In this document: piece after piece, positions 49,877-58,408 of the stretch | Layout: every line of letters starts with the position of its first letter | How positions within the stretch are numbered: the first letter of the stretch is position 1 | Assembly: GCA_002440665.1 (NCBI GenBank) | Contig: DJUX01000015.1 | Location: 16,176-80,175, forward strand | DNA: 64,000 bases | Direction of reading: 5' to 3' | DNA from: Dechloromonas sp. UBA6271 | Lineage (GTDB): Bacteria; Pseudomonadota; Gammaproteobacteria; Burkholderiales; Rhodocyclaceae | Made by a program: the position numbers and the translations under genes | The notes under the pieces: model-generated | The model's database searches: none | What the model was told of the DNA's origin: nothing | Seen by the model: the letters and a program-made list of their open reading frames with translations, nothing else

Positions 49877-50988
49877 TGAAATATATCGACGAATTCCGCG
49901 ACGGCGAAGTCGCGCAAAAGCTGGCTGCCGCCATCGGCCGGGAAGTGAACCCGGACCGCCGCTACCATTTCATGGAATTCTGCGGCGGCCACACGCACGC
50001 CATTTCACGCTATGGCGTTACCGACCTGCTGCCGGACAACGTCCGGATGATCCACGGCCCCGGCTGCCCGGTCTGCGTGCTGCCGATCGGCCGCGTCGAT
50101 CAGGCGATCCGCCTGGCGCTGGCGCACGGCGTGACGCTCTGCACCTACGGCGACTGCCTGCGCGTGCCGGCGTCGGACGGACTGTCGCTGCTGAAGGCGA
50201 AGGCGCAAGGTGGCGACATCCGCATGATCTATTCGTGCGCCGATGCAGTGGCGCTGGCGCAGCAGAATCCGGAAAAGCAGGTCGTCTTCTTCGCCATCGG
50301 TTTCGAAACGACGACGCCGCCGACGGCGGTCGCCATCAAGCAGGCCGCCGCGCTCGGCTTGAAGAATTTTTCCGTACTTTGCTGCCACGTGCTGACGCCG
50401 CCGGCCATCGCCAGCATCATGGAAGGCGTCGACGAGCAACTGCAACTCGACGGCTTCGTCGGCCCCGCCCATGTCTCGACCATCATCGGCAGCCGGCCTT
50501 ATGAACCGTTCGCCGCGCAGTATCGCAAACCGGTGGTGATAGCCGGCTTCGAGCCGCTCGACGTGCTGCTGGCCATCCGCATGCTGATCCGCCAGGTCAA
50601 CGAAGGGCGGGCCGAGGTCGAAAACGAGTTCGTGCGGGCCGTCGACCGCGACGGCAACCGCAAGGCGCAGGCCTTGATGGATGAAGTCTTCGAGTTGCGG
50701 GAAAATTTCGAGTGGCGCGGGCTGGGCACGTTGCCGCATTCGGCACGGCGGCTTCGCGCGGAATTCGCCGAGTTCGATGCCGAGCGGCGATTTGTGCTCG
50801 CCTATCGGCCGGTGGCAGACCACAAGGGCTGCGATTGCGGCGAGATACTGCGCGGCATCAAGCGGCCGCAGGAATGCAAGCTGTTCGGCACCGTGTGCAC
50901 CCCGGAGAATCCAGTCGGTTCGTGCATGGTTTCTTCCGAAGGCGCCTGTGCCGCCCATTACACCTACGGGCGCTACAAGGATGTCTGA
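49876..50988 (+). CDS. hypD: Hydrogenase maturation iron-sulfur protein HypD
   Basis: A 370-residue scaffold for assembly of the Fe(CN)2CO group. Conserved EFCGGHTHAISRYG, HGPGCPVCVLP and FETTTPPTA, plus C-terminal cysteines (DHKGCDCGEILRGIKRPQEC, CTPENPVGSCMVSSEGAC) for the [4Fe-4S] cluster. hypE starts inside its last codons. Confidence 0.97.
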   Translation: MKYIDEFRDGEVAQKLAAAIGREVNPDRRYHFMEFCGGHTHAISRYGVTDLLPDNVRMIHGPGCPVCVLPIGRVDQAIRLALAHGVTLCTYGDCLRVPASDGLSLLKAKAQGGDIRMIYSCADAVALAQQNPEKQVVFFAIGFETTTPPTAVAIKQAAALGLKNFSVLCCHVLTPPAIASIMEGVDEQLQLDGFVGPAHVSTIIGSRPYEPFAAQYRKPVVIAGFEPLDVLLAIRMLIRQVNEGRAEVENEFVRAVDRDGNRKAQALMDEVFELRENFEWRGLGTLPHSARRLRAEFAEFDAERRFVLAYRPVADHKGCDCGEILRGIKRPQECKLFGTVCTPENPVGSCMVSSEGACAAHYTYGRYKDV

Positions 50989-52033
50989 GCCGCGCAAGAA
51001 CTACGTGCGGCCGCTCGACATCAAGCATGGCCGCGTCGACATGGCGCATGGCGCCGGCGGCCGGGCGATGGCGCAACTGATCGACGAGCTGTTCGCCCGC
51101 CATCTCGGCAACGAATGGCTGGCTCAGGGCGACGACGGTGCCGTGTTGCCGGCGCCGGGGGCCGGTCGCTTGGTCATGGCCACCGACAGCCATGTGGTGT
51201 CGCCTCTGTTCTTTCCCGGTGGCGATATTGGTTGTCTTTCAGTGCACGGCACGATCAACGATGTGGCGGTGATGGGTGCGCAGCCGCTGTGGCTATCGGC
51301 GGCCTTCATTCTCGAAGAGGGGTTTCCGCTGGCCGATCTGGCGCGTATCGTCGAAAGCATGGCAGCAGCCGCCAAAGCTGCCGGCGTGCCCATCGTTACC
51401 GGCGATACCAAGGTGGTCGAGCGCGGCAAGGGGGATGGCGTCTTTATCTCGACCACCGGTGTCGGCGTCATAGTGGCCGGGCGCGAGCTATCCGGGTGCC
51501 GGGCGCGGCCAGGCGATGTGATACTGCTGTCCGGGACACTCGGCGACCACGGCATGGCGATCATGGCCGGGCGCGAAAGTCTCGGTTTCGAGTCGCCCAT
51601 CGTCTCGGATACGGCCGCGCTGCACGGGCTGATCGCCACCATGCTGGATTGCGGCGCCGAACTTCGCGTGCTGCGCGACCCGACGCGCGGCGGGTTGGCG
51701 ACGACGCTCAATGAGATCGCCAGGCAATCCGGTGTCGGCATGATGCTGCAGGAAAAAGTGGTGCCGGTCAGTCCGCCGGTTGCGGCAGCTTGCGAGTTTC
51801 TTGGGCTGGACCCGCTATATGTTGCTAACGAAGGTAAATTGGTGGCGATCTGCGCGGCAAATGATGCTGAAAGGCTGCTGGCGGCGATACGTGCACATCC
51901 GCTGGGCGCGCACGCGGCGATCATCGGCTCGGTGCATGAAGATCCGCACCATTTTGTGCAGATGACCACTGCTTTCGGCGGCAGACGGATCGTCGACTGG
52001 TTGTCAGGCGATCAGTTGCCGCGCATTTGCTGA
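50981..52033 (+). CDS. hypE: Hydrogenase maturation protein HypE
   Basis: A 350-residue AIR-synthase-like enzyme that dehydrates the HypF-derived thiocarboxamide to thiocyanate on its C-terminal Cys; the C-terminus PRIC is intact. ATP-binding region MAHGAGGRAMAQLI and later VTGDTKVVERGKGDGVFI. Start at 50981 (MSEPRKNYVRPL) overlaps hypD by 8 bp. No hydrogenase structural gene follows. Confidence 0.96.
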   Translation: MSEPRKNYVRPLDIKHGRVDMAHGAGGRAMAQLIDELFARHLGNEWLAQGDDGAVLPAPGAGRLVMATDSHVVSPLFFPGGDIGCLSVHGTINDVAVMGAQPLWLSAAFILEEGFPLADLARIVESMAAAAKAAGVPIVTGDTKVVERGKGDGVFISTTGVGVIVAGRELSGCRARPGDVILLSGTLGDHGMAIMAGRESLGFESPIVSDTAALHGLIATMLDCGAELRVLRDPTRGGLATTLNEIARQSGVGMMLQEKVVPVSPPVAAACEFLGLDPLYVANEGKLVAICAANDAERLLAAIRAHPLGAHAAIIGSVHEDPHHFVQMTTAFGGRRIVDWLSGDQLPRIC

Positions 52034-52042
52034 AGGCCGGAG

Positions 52043-52249
52043 TCAGTTGCGCAGCGCGATCACCACGCTCTGAACATTGTCGAGTTCGGCCAGCACGACG
52101 GCGCGGGCATCGCTCATGTCGTCGGCGTTGCGCACCCGGAAAAGTTCCCGTCTGCCACTGTGGTAGCGCACCGCTGCCGTGAATTCCGGACGGGCAGCCA
52201 CGGTTGGCGGAGGCCGGCGCGCGGCGGTCTGCTTGCGTTGTCGTTGCAT
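52043..52249 (-). CDS. Small hypothetical protein
   Basis: A 68-residue basic protein (MQRQRKQTAARRPPPTVAAR), followed by an alpha/beta-looking C-terminal part (FRVRNADDMSDARAVVLAEL, VQSVVIALRN). AGGGG lies upstream of the ATG, which supports translation. It is convergent with hypE (9 bp between stops) and divergent from nikR. Family not recognised. Confidence 0.55.
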   Translation of the reverse strand: MQRQRKQTAARRPPPTVAARPEFTAAVRYHSGRRELFRVRNADDMSDARAVVLAELDNVQSVVIALRN

Positions 52250-52457
52250 CGATTACCCCTAGTCTTATTTGCTGCTTTGCAACATCCTAACCAAGAGTGC
52301 CCGACCGACAAATAGGGCGAAGGTTATATGTTTATGCGCATTGACAGGTCGGATGGTGGTTCGCCTCGCCAGGCCTTGCATCAGAATTCCTGCATAAAAG
52401 AAAAAAACCCGATCGGTATGCAAGAATTCGTATCTATCGTTCGCCCGGGAGGCAGCC

Positions 52458-52922
52458 ATGGACCGTTTTACCATTTCCCTCGATGAATCCTTGGCCAGTC
52501 AATTCGATCGACTGATTGCCGAGCGCGGCTACAGCAACCGCTCCGAAGCCGTGCGCGACCTGATTCGCGGCGCCATCGAAGGCGATCGCCAGCGGGCGGC
52601 GCCAACCGGCTATTGCGTCGCCAACCTTTCCTACGTCTATAACCATCACGAACGCGAACTGGCCGAGCGCCTCACCGGCTTGCAGCACGACCACCACGAT
52701 CTGACGGTGGCGGCCATGCACGCCCATCTCGACCATGAAAACTGCCTGGAGTCGGTCGTCCTGCGCGGCGAAACGGCAGCCGTTCGCCGTTTTGCCGAAA
52801 GCTTGATGGCGGAACGCGGGGTTCGACATGGGGCGCTGAACGTGGTTGCGCTCGAACCCGAGCATGCCCACACGCACGGCTCGCAGGGGAGCAAGCACAA
52901 ACACTATCGCCCCCTGCGTTGA
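52458..52922 (+). CDS. nikR: Nickel-responsive regulator NikR
   Basis: A 154-residue ribbon-helix-helix repressor. The N-terminal DNA-binding part is MDRFTISLDESLASQFDRLI with GYSNRSEAVRDLIRGAI; the ACT-like nickel domain has ligands corresponding to E. coli His76/87/89 and Cys95 in QHDHHD, MHAH (88, 90) and Cys96. The C-terminal tail is His-rich (HAHTHGSQGSKHKH), unusual length for NikR. Position between hyp genes and the NiCoT/TonB genes implies regulation of nickel uptake. Confidence 0.96.
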   Translation: MDRFTISLDESLASQFDRLIAERGYSNRSEAVRDLIRGAIEGDRQRAAPTGYCVANLSYVYNHHERELAERLTGLQHDHHDLTVAAMHAHLDHENCLESVVLRGETAAVRRFAESLMAERGVRHGALNVVALEPEHAHTHGSQGSKHKHYRPLR

Positions 52923-53007
52923 CCTTGCGCAATAGTGCGTATGGGCAGCGGTGCGCTCGCGTGGCATCATGCGATGTGACAAATTCTAATTCCTTCATAC
53001 GTTCGCC

Positions 53008-53820
53008 TTGATCCCCGCGCCGTCCTCCGACTGGTTGTCCCTGCTGATCCTGACCTTCGTGCTTGGCATGAAGCATGGCTTCGATGCCGACCATCTCGCC
53101 ACCATCGACGGGCTGACCCGCTTCAACACCCGCGCCCGGCCGCGCATGGCGCGCTATTGCGGTCTGCTTTTTTCACTCGGCCATGGGGCTGTGGTGGTGG
53201 GCATCGCCCTCGGGATTTCGCTCATCGCCGGCCATTGGGCGGTGCCGGAATGGTTTGGCGTCGTCGGCTCGCTGATTTCCATCGCATTCCTGATCGCCCT
53301 TGGCAGCCTCAATCTCGCCGCCGTGCTGCGCGCCGGACCACGGGAGGTGGTGCAACCGGTGGGCCTCAAGGGCCGGCTCCTCGGCGGTCTCGGCCAGGTT
53401 TCGCAGCCGCTGCTGGTGGCCGTCGTCGGGGCGCTGTTCGCCTTGTCGTTCGATACCCTCTCGCAAGCCGCTTTCTTTGCGCTGACCGCCACGCAGTTCG
53501 GCGGCTGGCAGCATGCCTTGGTGCTCGGCTTGCTGTTCACCCTCGGTATGCTGCTGACCGACGGCATCAACGGCCTGTGGATCGCCCGCTTGATTGCCCG
53601 CGCCGATCAGGTGGCGCTGGTCGCGTCGCGCGTGATGGGGCTGGTCGTCTCGGGTGTCAGCCTGCTGGTGGCGGGATTTGGCGTGGCCAAGCTGCTGTCG
53701 CCGGCGGTTGATGCCTGGAGCGAGGGCAAGGAACTGATTTTCGGCTTTGCGCTGGTGGCGATCGTCGCCATCAGCTTCGTCACGGCGGTTCGTCTGACGC
53801 GTCAGCCAGCGATGGCGTGA
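53008..53820 (+). CDS. NiCoT-family nickel/cobalt transporter
   Basis: A 270-residue permease with about eight helices. The family hallmark HX4DH is present as HGFDADH at residues 23-29 in the first helix. Nickel specificity is suggested by nikR 85 bp upstream. The start is uncertain: TTG at 53008 is the first possible start after an in-frame stop and lacks a ribosome binding site; TTG at 53035 is an alternative. Confidence 0.88.
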   Translation: MIPAPSSDWLSLLILTFVLGMKHGFDADHLATIDGLTRFNTRARPRMARYCGLLFSLGHGAVVVGIALGISLIAGHWAVPEWFGVVGSLISIAFLIALGSLNLAAVLRAGPREVVQPVGLKGRLLGGLGQVSQPLLVAVVGALFALSFDTLSQAAFFALTATQFGGWQHALVLGLLFTLGMLLTDGINGLWIARLIARADQVALVASRVMGLVVSGVSLLVAGFGVAKLLSPAVDAWSEGKELIFGFALVAIVAISFVTAVRLTRQPAMA

Positions 53821-53864
53821 ACGATTTTTGAAGAAAGCGGCCGGGAGACTGGCTTTTTTTGGCG

Positions 53865-55931
53865 ATGCAGTTAAGAAAAAAATTAAGTTGTTCTTATCTT
53901 GTTCTGGCTTCCGCCGGTGTATTCGCGCAAGAGCCTGTCGAGTTGTCGACGGTGGAAGTCCGGGCCAGGGCCGAGAACCTCGAAGGCATCGCGACCGCCG
54001 CCAGCGAGGGTGTGGTTTCCAGCCAGCGCCTGGTGGCGGTGCCCTTGCTGCGCCCGGCCGAGGCGCTGGAAATGGTGCCCGGCCTGATCGTCACCCAGCA
54101 TGCCGGCGACGGCAAGGCCAACCAGTATTTCCTGCGCGGCTTCAACCTGGACCACGGCACCGATTTCGCCACCTGGGTCGGTGGCGTGCCGGTCAACATG
54201 CCGACACACGCCCATGGCCAGGGCTATACCGACCTCAATTTCCTGATTCCCGAGTTGGTCGACCGCATCAGCTACCGCAAGGGGCCGTATTTCGCCGACG
54301 AAGGCGATTTTTCATCAGTCGGGGCAGCGCATATCGACTATTTCCGGAGGATGGAGAGTTCGCTGGCGCAGGTGACCCTCGGCCAGAACCGTTACGCCCG
54401 GACCCTGCTCGCCGGTTCGCCGGCGGTTGGCGCAGGCAACCTGCTCTATGGCCTGGAACTGTTCCACAACGATGGTCCGTGGCAGGAGCCGGAAGACTAT
54501 CGCAAGGTGAACGGCGTGCTGCGCTACAGCCAGGGCTCGCGCAACAACGGAATTTCGCTGACCGGCATGGCCTATCGTGGCCGCTGGAATTCGACCGACC
54601 AGATCGCCCGGCGCGCCATCGACAGTGGTGCGGTCGACCGCTTTGGAAGCCTGGATTCGACGACCGGCGGCGAGACCCATCGCTACAGCCTGGCGGGCGA
54701 GTGGGCGAAGCGCGGCGAGGCGAGCCAGAGCAACGCCAGCCTCTGGTGGCTGAAATCCGGGCTCGACCTGTGGTCAAATTTTCAGTACTGCCTGAACGAT
54801 TTTGCAGCGACCGGCACCTGCGCCACCGGCGACCAGTTCAAGCAGGGCGAGAGCCGCCAGGCCGGTGGATTTTCCGCTTCGCACACCCTGTTCGAGCGCT
54901 GGGGTGCCTACGAAGTGGCCAACGCTTTCGGCATTCAGGGGCGGGTGGACCGCATCCGGCCGATCGGCCTTTACAACACCAGCGCGCGCACCACGTGGAA
55001 CACGGTACGCGCGGACAACGTCACCCAGCGCAGCCTGTCGCTGTGGGGGCAGAACGAAATCCGCTGGGCTTCGTGGTTCCGTTCGGTTGCCGGTCTGCGC
55101 GGCGAGGCCTACGATTTCACGGTCGACTCCAGTCTGCCGGCGAATTCCGGCACGGCGAACGACCAGATGTTGCTGCCCAAGCTGTCCCTGGTCTTGGGGC
55201 CATGGCAGCGCAGCGAGCTTTATCTGAATTATGGCCAGGGCTTTCACTCCAACGATGCGCGCGGCACGACGATCACGGTGGACCCCAACGATCCGGCAGT
55301 TTCGGTGGATAAGGTCAAGCCGCTGGTGCGCACCACCGGCTACGAATTCGGCATGCGCTCGGAAATCGTCTCCGGCTGGCAGTCGACCGTAGCCCTCTGG
55401 CAACTGGAGTCGGCCTCCGAACTCTTGTTCGTCGGCGATGCAGGGACCACGGAAGCTTCCCGCCCATCCCGCCGCTATGGGCTTGAATGGACGAATCTCT
55501 ACACGCCAAGCGACTGGCTGGCCATCGATGCCGACCTCGCCTGGTCGCACGCCCGCTTCCGCGACGCCGCGCCGGAAGGAGACTACATCCCCGGCGCCGT
55601 GGCCACCACCGCCAACCTGGGGCTGACGCTCGATCGTTTCGGCCCGTGGTTCGGCGCCCTGCGCTTCCGCTACTTCGGCCCGCGTCCGCTGAACGAAGAC
55701 AATTCCGTTCGTTCGTCCGGGTCGGCGCTGACCAACCTGCGCGTCGGTTACCGCATCGACCAGCGTACTCAGTTGGCGCTGGATGTCTATAACCTGTTCG
55801 ACCGCCAGGTGAACGACATCGAATACTGGTATGACTCGCAACTGGCCACGGAATCGTCACCGGTCTTCGATCGCCACATTCATCCGGCCGAACCGCGTAC
55901 CTTCCGGCTGACAATTTCGTATCGCTTCTGA
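53865..55931 (+). CDS. TonB-dependent outer membrane receptor, probably metal uptake
   Basis: A 688-residue receptor. Signal peptide MQLRKKLSCSYLVLASAGVFAQ; TonB box region VELSTVEVRA; plug with ALEMVPGLIVTQHAGDGKAN, YFLRGFNLDHGTDFATWVGG and the His-containing VPVNMPTHAHGQGYTDLNF; barrel ending in LTISYRF. The ATG at 53865 is preferred over the in-frame TTG at 53859. The link to nickel is inferred from nikR and NiCoT; the same family occurs widely with unknown substrates. Confidence 0.85.
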   Translation: MQLRKKLSCSYLVLASAGVFAQEPVELSTVEVRARAENLEGIATAASEGVVSSQRLVAVPLLRPAEALEMVPGLIVTQHAGDGKANQYFLRGFNLDHGTDFATWVGGVPVNMPTHAHGQGYTDLNFLIPELVDRISYRKGPYFADEGDFSSVGAAHIDYFRRMESSLAQVTLGQNRYARTLLAGSPAVGAGNLLYGLELFHNDGPWQEPEDYRKVNGVLRYSQGSRNNGISLTGMAYRGRWNSTDQIARRAIDSGAVDRFGSLDSTTGGETHRYSLAGEWAKRGEASQSNASLWWLKSGLDLWSNFQYCLNDFAATGTCATGDQFKQGESRQAGGFSASHTLFERWGAYEVANAFGIQGRVDRIRPIGLYNTSARTTWNTVRADNVTQRSLSLWGQNEIRWASWFRSVAGLRGEAYDFTVDSSLPANSGTANDQMLLPKLSLVLGPWQRSELYLNYGQGFHSNDARGTTITVDPNDPAVSVDKVKPLVRTTGYEFGMRSEIVSGWQSTVALWQLESASELLFVGDAGTTEASRPSRRYGLEWTNLYTPSDWLAIDADLAWSHARFRDAAPEGDYIPGAVATTANLGLTLDRFGPWFGALRFRYFGPRPLNEDNSVRSSGSALTNLRVGYRIDQRTQLALDVYNLFDRQVNDIEYWYDSQLATESSPVFDRHIHPAEPRTFRLTISYRF

Positions 55932-56020
55932 CCCGGAAATTCATAATTACGCTTTGCCGGGCCACGATCTTTCCGGTAATCTACAGGGTTTCCCCACCGC
56001 AGAAAACCAGAGGAGATTTC

Positions 56021-58297
56021 GTGGAAAAGGACCTGCGCGAAGCCGCACTCGAATACCATCGCTGGCCCACCCCGGGCAAGATTTCCGTCCGCCCGACCAA
56101 GGGGCTGACCAACCAGCGCGACCTGGCGCTCGCCTACTCGCCGGGTGTCGCCGCCGCCTGCGATGCGATCGTCGAAGATCCGGCGACTGCCGCCTGGTAC
56201 ACCTCGCGTGCCAATCTGGTTGGTGTCGTGACTAACGGCACCGCCGTGCTCGGTCTCGGCAATATCGGCCCCCTCGCTTCCAAGCCGGTCATGGAAGGCA
56301 AGGGCTGTCTGTTCAAGAAATTTGCCGGTATCGATGTGTTTGACATCGAACTGGCCGAGAACGACCCTGACAAGCTGATTGACATGATTGCCGCCCTTGA
56401 GCCGACGCTCGGTGGCATCAACCTCGAGGACATCAAGGCGCCCGAGTGCTTCTACATCGAGGAGAAGCTCAAGGCGCGGATGAATATCCCCGTCTTCCAC
56501 GATGACCAGCACGGTACCGCGATCATTTCCGCCGCTGCCATGCTCAATGGCTTGAAGGTCGTCGGCAAGAAGATTGACGAGGTCAAGGTAGTCGTCTCTG
56601 GCGCCGGAGCGGCAGCCATCTCCTGCGTGAACCTGTGGTGCGACCTCGGCGTCAAGCGCGAGAACATTACCATCTGCGACTCCAAGGGCGTCATCTACGT
56701 CGGTCGCCCGGGCAGCATGGACGAGACCAAGGCGCGCTACGCCCAGAATACCGAGAAGCGTACGCTGGGCGATGCGATGGTCGGCGCCGATATCTTCCTC
56801 GGTCTGTCCGCTGCCGGCGTCGTCAAGCAGGATATGGTCAAGAGCATGGCCGACAAGCCGATGGTTTTCGCGCTGGCCAACCCGACCCCGGAAATCATGC
56901 CTGAGCTGGTCAAGGAGGTTTGCCCGGACGCGATCATCGCCACCGGCCGTTCCGACTACGTAAACCAGGTCAACAACGTGCTGTGCTTCCCCTTCATCTT
57001 CCGCGGCGCACTCGATGTCGGCGCCACGCGCATCACCGAAGAGATGAAGATGGCCTCGGTGCGCGCCATTGCCGAGCTGGCCGAAGCCGAAGTCACTGAC
57101 GAAGTCGCCATGGCTTATCCCGGCCACGACCTGTCCTTCGGTCCGGAATACCTGATTCCCAAACCGTTCGATCCGCGCCTGATCGTCAAGATCGCGCCGG
57201 CTGTCGCCCAAGCCGCCATGGACTCTGGCGTCGCCACGCGGCCGATCTCGGACTGGGCGGCTTATCGCGCCAAGCTGTCGGAATTCGTCTATCACACCGG
57301 TGTCGGCATGCGCGCCATTTTCCAGGCCGCCCGTCAGGCCAAGGGCAAGCGCATCATCTTCGCCGAGGGCGAGGACGAGCGCGTGCTGCGGGCCGCTCAG
57401 GTGGTCATCGAAGAGAAGTTCGCCCGGCCGATCCTGATCGGTCGTCCGGCGGTCATCGAGCACCGTCTGGAGAAGGCCAAGCTGCGCATCAAGCCGGGCG
57501 TCGATTTCGATGTTGTCAATCCGGAATCCGACGAGCGCTTCCGCGAATGCTGGATGGCCTATCACAAGCTGATGGTCCGCCGCGGCGTGACGCCGGCGAT
57601 CGCCAAGGAAGCCCTGCGCCGCAAGCCGACGGTGATCGGCGCGATGCTTCTCAAGCTAGGTTACGCAGACGGCCTGATATGCGGGATGGCCGGCCAGTAC
57701 AGTCATCATCTGGGGGTGGTCAGCCAGATCATCGGCAAGCGCAACGGTGTCAACACGCTGGCGGCGATGAATTACCTGATGCTGCCCGGCCGTTCGCTGT
57801 TCATCTGCGATACCCACGTGAACGAAAACCCGAGCGCCGAGGAAATCGCCGAAATGACGCTGATGGCGGCCGAACAGGTCAAGCGTTTCGGCAGTCACCC
57901 GAAGGTGGCGCTGTTGTCGCACTCCAATTTCGGTTCCGGCAGTTCCGAGTCGTCACGCAAGATGAGTATTGCCGCCAGCCTGGTGTCCGCCATGTCAGCC
58001 GGCGAACTGGAGGTTGACGGTGAAATGCACGGTGACGCCGCCTTGAACGAGGACATCCGGCGCGAAGCGAACCCGGAATCGCCGCTCAAGGGCGAGGCCA
58101 ACCTGCTTGTGATGCCCAACATCGACGCCGCCAACATTTCCTACAACCTGATCAAGATGACCGGTGGCGAAGGCGTTACCATCGGCCCCATCCTGCTCGG
58201 CGCGGCCCGCCCGGTGCATGTGCTGACCTCGACCGCCACCGTGCGCCGCCTGGTCAACATGACGGCACTGGCCGTCGTGGAATCGACGGAACGCTGA
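56021..58297 (+). CDS. maeB: NADP-dependent malic enzyme with phosphotransacetylase domain
   Basis: Oxidative decarboxylation of malate to pyruvate. 758 residues from a GTG start at 56021 with AGGAG upstream. Malic enzyme part 1-430: RPTKGLTNQRDLALAYSPGV, FHDDQHGTAIISAAAMLNGL and GAGAAAISC. C-terminal phosphate acetyltransferase-like domain 435-758 (FAEGEDERVLRAAQVVIEE, NYLMLPGRSLFICDTHVNEN), which is regulatory in MaeB. Likely monocistronic: terminator at 58310. Confidence 0.96.
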   Translation: MEKDLREAALEYHRWPTPGKISVRPTKGLTNQRDLALAYSPGVAAACDAIVEDPATAAWYTSRANLVGVVTNGTAVLGLGNIGPLASKPVMEGKGCLFKKFAGIDVFDIELAENDPDKLIDMIAALEPTLGGINLEDIKAPECFYIEEKLKARMNIPVFHDDQHGTAIISAAAMLNGLKVVGKKIDEVKVVVSGAGAAAISCVNLWCDLGVKRENITICDSKGVIYVGRPGSMDETKARYAQNTEKRTLGDAMVGADIFLGLSAAGVVKQDMVKSMADKPMVFALANPTPEIMPELVKEVCPDAIIATGRSDYVNQVNNVLCFPFIFRGALDVGATRITEEMKMASVRAIAELAEAEVTDEVAMAYPGHDLSFGPEYLIPKPFDPRLIVKIAPAVAQAAMDSGVATRPISDWAAYRAKLSEFVYHTGVGMRAIFQAARQAKGKRIIFAEGEDERVLRAAQVVIEEKFARPILIGRPAVIEHRLEKAKLRIKPGVDFDVVNPESDERFRECWMAYHKLMVRRGVTPAIAKEALRRKPTVIGAMLLKLGYADGLICGMAGQYSHHLGVVSQIIGKRNGVNTLAAMNYLMLPGRSLFICDTHVNENPSAEEIAEMTLMAAEQVKRFGSHPKVALLSHSNFGSGSSESSRKMSIAASLVSAMSAGELEVDGEMHGDAALNEDIRREANPESPLKGEANLLVMPNIDAANISYNLIKMTGGEGVTIGPILLGAARPVHVLTSTATVRRLVNMTALAVVESTER

Positions 58298-58309
58298 TTT
58301 CCACACAAT

Positions 58310-58346
58310 AAAAAGGCGCGGGAGGGAAACCTCGCCGCGCCTTTTT
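58310..58346. terminator. Bidirectional terminator between maeB and mpl
   Basis: AAAAAGGCGCGG pairs with CCGCGCCTTTTT, with GAGGGAAACCTCG forming an inner hairpin. It serves convergent maeB (plus) and mpl (minus). Confidence 0.93.
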
Positions 58347-58379
58347 CATTTTTACCTCTTTTTTGCCGTTGACCGCAGC
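58347..58379 (-). repeat. Dispersed motif copy after maeB
   Basis: The minus strand reads GCTGCGGTCAAC, then 19 nt with GGCAAAAAAGAGGTAAAAA, then TG. Close to the hypF copy at 49435 although intergenic and adjacent to a terminator. Confidence 0.55.
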
Positions 58380-58408
58380 AATGAGCCGCGGATTTGTTGG
58401 GTGGGCGT

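Noticed and set aside
52973..53000. Possible NikR operator before the NiCoT gene
   Set aside because: TCATAC at 52995-53000 matches one half-site, but the other half at 16-bp spacing does not match GTATGA; a 4/6 match needs the wrong spacing.
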